A stretch of DNA of 64,000 nt, taken from positions 1 through 64,000 of the forward strand of contig JBAYMJ010000002.1 in assembly GCA_041663565.1 (NCBI GenBank), given 5' to 3'. How positions within the stretch are numbered: position 1 is the first letter of the stretch; every line of letters begins with the position of its first letter. The notes under the pieces are model-generated. The model worked only from the letters and a program-made list of their open reading frames with translations. It was not told where the DNA came from and searched no databases. This stretch comes from CAINOH01 sp041663565 (GTDB taxonomy: Archaea > Micrarchaeota > Micrarchaeia > Norongarragalinales > CAINOH01). Shown piece by piece: positions 59,299 to 64,000 of this stretch. A program made the translations under genes and the position numbers.

Positions 59299-60258
59299 AT
59301 GGACTTCTTTTCAAAGATGCTCTCAAAACAGAACGCCCCGCGCATAGGCGCGCTCGCGGTGATTTTCGCCGCTTTCCTTTGGGGCGTTGACGGGGTGCTG
59401 CTCACCCCGCAGCTTTACACGCTTGACGTGGTCAACGTCGTGTTCCTCGAGCACAGCCTCGCGTTCCTTTTCATGATTCCCCTGCTGTGGAGGGAAATCT
59501 CCGAGCTGAGGAAGCTCAACGCAAAGGACTGGCTTGCGTTCGTATGGATTGCGCTTTTCGGCGGGGCGATTGGCACGATGGCAATCACCCAGGCGCTGTT
59601 CCTCGTAGGGTTCATACCACTGTCCGTTCCCATACTCATCCAGAAGCTCCAGCCGCTGTTCGCCATAGGACTTGCGCTAGTGCTGCTCAAGGAAAAGCCG
59701 GCAAAGGAGTTCTACGCCTACGCTGCGCTTGCGCTTTTGGGAAGCTACCTCATCACGTTCGGCTTCGAGTCGCCGGTGGTGAGCCTGGAGAACAAGACGC
59801 TCCTTGCGGCGCTGCTGGGCCTGGTCGCCGCTTTCGCGTTCGGCACGTGCACGACAGTCGGGAGGTACGCGGTTGAGAAGGTCAACTACCGCGTCTCGAC
59901 CTACCTGCGCTTCGGCCTCACCGCGCTTATCATGGGCGCGCTGGTGCTTGCGCTTGGCAAGCTCGGAAACTTCGCGGCAGTCACGCAGTTCCAGTGGCTC
60001 GTCCTGTTTGTCATAGTCTTCACGACCGGCGGCCTCGCAATCGGGATTTACTACTACGGCCTGCGCTTCGTCACCGCATCCAAGGCCACGTTCTACGAGC
60101 TCGCGTTCCCGTTCACGGTAATCGTGCTCGACTGGCTGCTCAACGGCAAGTTCCTCTCGCCCGGCCAGCTGCTTGGCGCGGCAATCCTTGTCTATGCGGT
60201 GCTCAAGATAAACCGGGCCAAGGTGGCGCTGGGACCGGGCGAAGAAGTTAAGGCCTAG
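59299..60258 (+). CDS. EamA/DMT-family transporter
   Basis: 319 residues from ATG 59299, with GGAGTGATT five bases upstream. Ten hydrophobic segments in two homologous halves (EamA repeats), with the typical PILIQKLQPLFAIGLALVLLKE end of the first half. Exports an unknown small metabolite. Confidence 0.85.
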   Translation: MDFFSKMLSKQNAPRIGALAVIFAAFLWGVDGVLLTPQLYTLDVVNVVFLEHSLAFLFMIPLLWREISELRKLNAKDWLAFVWIALFGGAIGTMAITQALFLVGFIPLSVPILIQKLQPLFAIGLALVLLKEKPAKEFYAYAALALLGSYLITFGFESPVVSLENKTLLAALLGLVAAFAFGTCTTVGRYAVEKVNYRVSTYLRFGLTALIMGALVLALGKLGNFAAVTQFQWLVLFVIVFTTGGLAIGIYYYGLRFVTASKATFYELAFPFTVIVLDWLLNGKFLSPGQLLGAAILVYAVLKINRAKVALGPGEEVKA

Positions 60259-60283
60259 GCTGCGCACAAGAGTGCGTGATTTT

Positions 60284-60457
60284 ATGGAGCGTGCTGCGCG
60301 CAGTGCCGGGAACCGCTTGAGGCAGGAGAACGAAAAACTGCTGCGAATCCTCATCAAGCTTGCAAAGAACGCAGGCGGGTTCGGCAAGCTGAAAAAGCAG
60401 GGCCTGGACGACGAGGACGTCGCATTTCTCAGAGAAAAGTTCCAAGCCAAGGAATAG
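60284..60457 (+). CDS. Small helical protein
   Basis: 57 residues from ATG 60284 (GCGTGATT just upstream; GTG 60272 alternative). Charged, mostly helical (LRQENEKLLRILIKLAKNAG) without Cys or membrane segment. Coding is plausible but the family is not recognised. Confidence 0.45.
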   Translation: MERAARSAGNRLRQENEKLLRILIKLAKNAGGFGKLKKQGLDDEDVAFLREKFQAKE

Positions 60458-60529
60458 GCAAAAGCACCCTTAGGCACAAACCAATCAACTTGCCGCACAA
60501 ACGACGCTGTTGGCCTTTGCTCAAAAGGC

Positions 60530-60537
60530 ATAAAAAG
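60530..60537 (+). promoter_or_regulatory. TATA-like element of the 5S rRNA gene
   Basis: ATAAAAAG, about 27 bases before the predicted 5S start. Confidence 0.45.
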
Positions 60538-60560
60538 CAATACCTGCATTAAGAATATCC

Positions 60561-60677
60561 GGTCAGCGGTCATAGGAGAGGGGTCACGCCCGTTCCCTTT
60601 TCGAACACGGAAGCTAAGCCCTCTTACGACGTTGCTTGTACTGCCCGCATGGGTGGGAACGCATGTTTCCGCTGCCA
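60561..60677 (+). rRNA. 5S ribosomal RNA
   Basis: About 117 bases. The conserved core CGAACACGGAAGCTAAG is present; ends GGTCAGCGG and CCGCTGCC pair as helix I (one bulged T). No 16S or 23S gene is near, so it is an unlinked 5S gene. End positions are good to a few bases. Confidence 0.93.
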
Positions 60678-60733
60678 CTCATATTCCTCCCTAGTCTTAA
60701 GTTTAAATTTGATGCAGGCCTAGTGATTAGCGT

Positions 60734-61753
60734 ATGGCAATCATAGAGTTCCAGCACCCGTACATCCTGACCGCAGTCATAACCTTCATCGCCACCTTCG
60801 CGGCCACCTGGCTCATGATCCCCCGGCTCAAGCGCGCGGGGCTCGTGGGCGTTGACATAAACAAGGTCCCCTCGTCATTCAGCCGCGACAGGATAAAGGG
60901 CCTCAAGGACAAAGGCTACCCCGGCCTGCCGGTAGTCCCCCGCTCGGGCGGAATAGCGATGATAATGGGCTTCTCTGCCGGCATGCTCGTGTCGCTTCTC
61001 ATCTACCCCTACAACAACCTTGCGGGCATACTCGCCGCTCTCCTTACCGCAACGCTCATCTCGATGATAGGCGTGGTGGAGGACTTCCTGCCCATCCGCC
61101 AGGTTTACCGCACGCTCCTTCCCGCAATCGCCGCGCTCCCGCTGATGGTGGTCACCGCAGGCCACACCGCGATGACGCTTCCACTCTTTGGCAACGTGGA
61201 GTTCGGTATAATCTATACGCTCGTCCTCATCCCGATTGGCGTGATGGCCGCGTCCAACCTGGTCAACCTGCTTGCAGGGTTCAACGGGCTTGAGGCCGGA
61301 GTCGGCGCGATAGCAGGCGCGGCGCTGTTCTGGGTCGCGTATTCAACGGGCGCGTCCGAGGCCGCGTTCATCGCAATGGCGCTCTCGGCAGCATGCATCG
61401 CGTTCCTCGTGTTCAACTTCTACCCTGCCCGGATATTTCCCGGAAACGCCGCGACATACATGATTGGCGCGGTGATTGCCGCAATAGCAATCATAGGCAA
61501 CATGGAGCGCGTTGCGGTGATTGCCCTTGCGCCGCAAATCGCCGAGTTCTTCCTCAAGGCAACCGGCTGGTTCAAGGCCGAGAACTTCGGCAAGCTCGGA
61601 AAGGACGGCCGGCTCTCCTACGAAGGCCCCACGCAGTCGCTCACGCACCTTTTGATGAAGGCGTTCAGGCCAACTGAGCGGCAGCTCGTGATGATGCTTC
61701 TTGCGATACAGGCGGTGTTTGCCGTGATTGCAGTCCTTTCGGTTTCGTGGTAA
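60734..61753 (+). CDS. UDP-GlcNAc-1-phosphate transferase family (Alg7/MraY-like)
   Basis: 339 residues, about ten membrane helices. NLVNLLAGFNGLEAG and FNFYPARIFPGNAATYMIGA are the catalytic-loop motifs of polyprenyl-phosphate GlcNAc-1-P transferases (usually PGD; Asn here). It would start lipid-linked glycan assembly, fitting the many N-glycosylation-type sites in the pilin-like proteins. GTTTAAATTT at 60703-60712 is a likely TATA box. Confidence 0.88.
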   Translation: MAIIEFQHPYILTAVITFIATFAATWLMIPRLKRAGLVGVDINKVPSSFSRDRIKGLKDKGYPGLPVVPRSGGIAMIMGFSAGMLVSLLIYPYNNLAGILAALLTATLISMIGVVEDFLPIRQVYRTLLPAIAALPLMVVTAGHTAMTLPLFGNVEFGIIYTLVLIPIGVMAASNLVNLLAGFNGLEAGVGAIAGAALFWVAYSTGASEAAFIAMALSAACIAFLVFNFYPARIFPGNAATYMIGAVIAAIAIIGNMERVAVIALAPQIAEFFLKATGWFKAENFGKLGKDGRLSYEGPTQSLTHLLMKAFRPTERQLVMMLLAIQAVFAVIAVLSVSW

Positions 61754-61789
61754 GCGGAAAAAGAAATTGTTTAGCTGAGAAAGCCGAGC

Positions 61790-62872
61790 TTATGCTTTCC
61801 TTACTTTGAAGTCAATGACTACCTGCACGACGTAAGCGGCGAACGGCCTCACCACGCGTTTTCCGGTAATCCTGCAGGACATCCCCGCATTCCTGGCCTT
61901 TTCCTTGACCAGCTTGACAAGCGGAGCGTAGATGTCCTTGTGGAATTCGGTCTCGCCCTTTGCCTTGGTCTCGACGAAGCCGTAGAAGTGTATTGTGCAG
62001 CCTTCAGGGTTTGCGCCAATCAGCGCCGCGTCAAGGAAGTCGCCTGCGGAGTGCGGAAGCGGCATCATTATGCGGTCGGCCCAGCCGCGGTACTTTTGCG
62101 GCACGACTTTCTTCACGTCGCCAAGGATTGCCTTGACGTTTGGCGTCTTGTTGAGCAGGATGTTTTTTTCAAACGAGCGCACGGCGTCCGGATTCAGTTC
62201 GATGCCAACGACTTCCGTCTTGGGCTTTCTCTTTGCAATCACTATCGCAAAAGGCCCGACACCAGCAAAGAGCGCGAGGATTTTTTCGCGGGGCTTTACA
62301 AGCGACGCTATGCGGAGCCGCTCGTGCGACAGGCGCACGGAAAAATACACTTTGGCCACGTCGAACGCAAAGGAGCAGCCGCTTTCGCGGTAAGTTGTTG
62401 TCGTGCGCTTCTCCCCTGCAATCACGGTGATTTTCCGCACGCGGAACTCGCCGAGCATCGGACTGTCCTTTCGCGCAACGACTTTGATGTGGCCGTTCTG
62501 GGCCATTATGGCCTGTGCAATCACTTCCTGCTTTGGGACAAGCTCGTCTGGAATCTCCGCAATCGCGATGTCGCCGACGCAGTCGTAGGAGCGTATGACT
62601 TTCGCCACGTCGGAGTCCGAAAGCGCGTGCCTCGCGGCGAGCGCGTCCTTTACCGAGCCGGTTGCCTGAGTGGAATGAGGTTCAAATTCTTTTTTTGCTA
62701 TTGAGACCCCAAGGGCCTTTGGAAGCTTTGCTTCCCCAGTCAATGGAAAATATATGAAGCCGTCCGCATCGCGGATTATCTTGTAGCCCTTTGCGAGGAT
62801 GCCGAGGTCGAAAAGCCTCTTGCGCACGCTCTCGGCATTCCTTGCTGATACTTTTGCGCAACTCAATTCCAT
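61790..62872 (-). CDS. tRNA (guanine37-N1)-methyltransferase, Trm5-like
   Basis: 360 residues. YDCVGDIAIAEIPDEL is the D1/D2 region; ILALFAGVGPFAIVIA binds SAM; VVGIELNPDAVRSFEKNILLN and RIMMPLPHSAGDFLDAA follow (family NLP replaced by MPLP). Methylates N1 of G37, often as part of wyosine synthesis. Start ATG 62872. Confidence 0.88.
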   Translation of the reverse strand: MELSCAKVSARNAESVRKRLFDLGILAKGYKIIRDADGFIYFPLTGEAKLPKALGVSIAKKEFEPHSTQATGSVKDALAARHALSDSDVAKVIRSYDCVGDIAIAEIPDELVPKQEVIAQAIMAQNGHIKVVARKDSPMLGEFRVRKITVIAGEKRTTTTYRESGCSFAFDVAKVYFSVRLSHERLRIASLVKPREKILALFAGVGPFAIVIAKRKPKTEVVGIELNPDAVRSFEKNILLNKTPNVKAILGDVKKVVPQKYRGWADRIMMPLPHSAGDFLDAALIGANPEGCTIHFYGFVETKAKGETEFHKDIYAPLVKLVKEKARNAGMSCRITGKRVVRPFAAYVVQVVIDFKVRKA

Positions 62873-62966
62873 TGGAAAAAAGCACCAAACCCCTGGATTA
62901 GCTTAGGTCTTGCAAAGCACTTTAACCTGCCTTGGAGAAATAACTTTTGAACCGTGGGGTCTGAAA

Positions 62967-63824
62967 ATGGCTTTTGATGTCGCAGCGTTCATCAACGAGT
63001 ATTTCATCTACCCGATGCGGTACCCGGGGCAGTACGCGCCGTACAACGCCTACAACACCGCCGCGTTTGCGATTGTGGCGATGGTGGCGGTTTACTGCAT
63101 CTATTGGGCCATCACCAAGAAACTCAAGCTGAAAATCGACGGGGAGTTCTTCTTTGCCGCGGTCCCGTTCGTTCTTTTCGGCGCGTTCTTGCGCGTAATA
63201 CAGGACGCGTCCCTTCTTCCGCGCGAAGTGGTCGTTGCTGGAGTCTCGCTGTTCCCATTCATCACCCCAGGAATATATTTCCTGGTCTTTTTCGCGCTGG
63301 CCGCGGGCTTTGTCGCAAGCTGGATTGTTGACAGGAAGAGCGTGGTCAGGAACACCAAAAGAATCGGCTGGCTCTTTGCTCTTGCCTCTTTCTTTGTCTT
63401 GGTTTCGAGGATGAGTTTTCCCAACGCCATTATTGGCGTCGGCATAATCGCATTGGCAACAGTCTGCGCGCTTGCATTCCGGTTTGCCGACAGGAAGTTC
63501 TTCAAGAAAAAGACCGAAAACATAGAACTTGCCACGGTGTTTGGTCAGTGCCTCGACGGCGCGGCCACTTTCCTGGGGGTCGGCTTTGCAGGCTACGGCG
63601 AGCAGCACGTCGTCGGCAACGCGGTGATGGCAAACCTGGGCGGCCCGGTGGCATTCTTTTTGCTCAAGGTCGCATTCGCATTTGTAGTCATCCACGTCGC
63701 ACGCCGCGAGTTCTCGAAAAAACCCGAGGATGCCCAAGCGAGGGCGTTCCTCCTGCTGCTGATTGCGATATTCGGCGCAGGGCCTGGGACGCGCGACCTT
63801 TCAAGGATAGTCCTCGGAGTATGA
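62967..63824 (+). CDS. DUF63 family membrane protein
   Basis: 285 residues from ATG 62967. INEYFIYPMRYPGQYAPYN and NTAAFAIV match the archaeal DUF63 start; eight hydrophobic segments, and FLRVIQDAS and CLDGAATFLGVGFAGYGEQH as family landmarks. Function unknown. Confidence 0.85.
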   Translation: MAFDVAAFINEYFIYPMRYPGQYAPYNAYNTAAFAIVAMVAVYCIYWAITKKLKLKIDGEFFFAAVPFVLFGAFLRVIQDASLLPREVVVAGVSLFPFITPGIYFLVFFALAAGFVASWIVDRKSVVRNTKRIGWLFALASFFVLVSRMSFPNAIIGVGIIALATVCALAFRFADRKFFKKKTENIELATVFGQCLDGAATFLGVGFAGYGEQHVVGNAVMANLGGPVAFFLLKVAFAFVVIHVARREFSKKPEDAQARAFLLLLIAIFGAGPGTRDLSRIVLGV

Positions 63825-63877
63825 TGGGAAAAGACAAAAAATCGGATTTTGGCCTGAAGCCCTGGAGAGCCGCAACC

Positions 63878-63897
63878 CTCGTAGCCTAGACTACGAG
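63878..63897 (-). terminator. Hairpin at end of partial minus-strand gene
   Basis: CTCGTAG, CCTAGA, CTACGAG: a perfect 7-bp stem with a 6-base loop that contains the stop codon of the partial gene. It could serve as a bidirectional end between convergent genes. Confidence 0.4.
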
Positions 63898-64000
63898 TAT
63901 GATGAACATTATGACCACGCCAAGTGCGGCGAGGTCCTTGACTCCGAAGTTCGAGCTGACTGCGAAGGAGCCTACAAGCAAAAGCAAGAGTATGCCGGGA
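63886..64000 (-). CDS. Membrane protein, 5' part beyond window
   Basis: Only the last 37 residues are visible: ILLLLLVGSFAV, a short polar turn SSNFGVKDLA, then ALGVVIMFIILVV and TAG. Two membrane helices form the C-terminus. Family cannot be named from this fragment. Confidence 0.55.
   Translation of the reverse strand, partial: PGILLLLLVGSFAVSSNFGVKDLAALGVVIMFIILVV

Overview
The window is archaeal chromosome. The evidence is a two-subunit replication factor C clamp loader, pelota, ABCE1, a CDC48 ATPase, Pth2-type peptidyl-tRNA hydrolase, a Trm5-like tRNA methyltransferase, an Alg7-like GlcNAc-1-P transferase, TATA boxes 25-30 bases before start codons (many mRNAs look leaderless), GGTGA-type ribosome binding sites, and many class III (type IV pilin-like) signal peptides of the form RGQxxxEY. 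Compact gene spacing, abundant ATGA/GTGA overlaps and the mix of families suggest a DPANN lineage such as Diapherotrites or Micrarchaeota; that placement is inference.

Layout. 1-8381: a pilin region with tandem Cys-rich pilin-like proteins, a type IV prepilin peptidase, minor-pilin operons and membrane proteins of unknown role. 8407-11326: divergent ABCE1 and pelota genes (ribosome rescue and recycling). 11386-17891 (minus strand): an alpha-glucan cluster with two glycosyltransferases, a GH57 enzyme, a debranching-like glycosidase and a small winged-helix protein. 18283-26924: RFC small subunit, a YbjQ-like protein, a zinc protein, a methylthiotransferase, signal peptidase I, topoisomerase I, a histidine phosphatase and a stand-alone NFACT-R protein. 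27031-30948: CDC48 interrupted by a 592-residue intein. 31518-32576: NurA nuclease.

32716-42393: a second surface region. Pilin-like genes flank four tandem secreted proteins with a shared leader, VGIGTT repeats and a fibrinogen-like YCDxxxxGGGW domain. Long exact direct repeats link these four genes. 42449-47025 (minus): flavodoxin-like and membrane proteins, FolC and CTP synthase. 47170-48282: an orphan radical SAM protein. 48410-50545 (minus): an operon of five small membrane proteins, most sharing a VP[TA] motif and a two-helix C-terminus, which I do not recognise from any described system. 50696-50807: a strongly hairpinned non-coding stretch before folD. 50853-54014: FolD, 5-formyl-THF cyclo-ligase, PurN, a site-2-type protease and a phosphoribosyltransferase.

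54017-56400 (minus): a third pilin operon, parallel in layout to the one at 5561-7465. The end holds RFC large subunit, a 35-residue Cys/Lys-Ala protein, tRNA-Phe, small membrane proteins, an EamA exporter, an unlinked 5S rRNA, an Alg7-like transferase, a Trm5-like enzyme and a DUF63 protein.

Main themes: (i) a large investment in pilin-like and adhesin-like surface proteins with their processing peptidases; (ii) translation quality control, with an ABCE1 that seems to have lost the ligands of one Fe-S cluster; (iii) glucan storage; (iv) folate-linked one-carbon metabolism.
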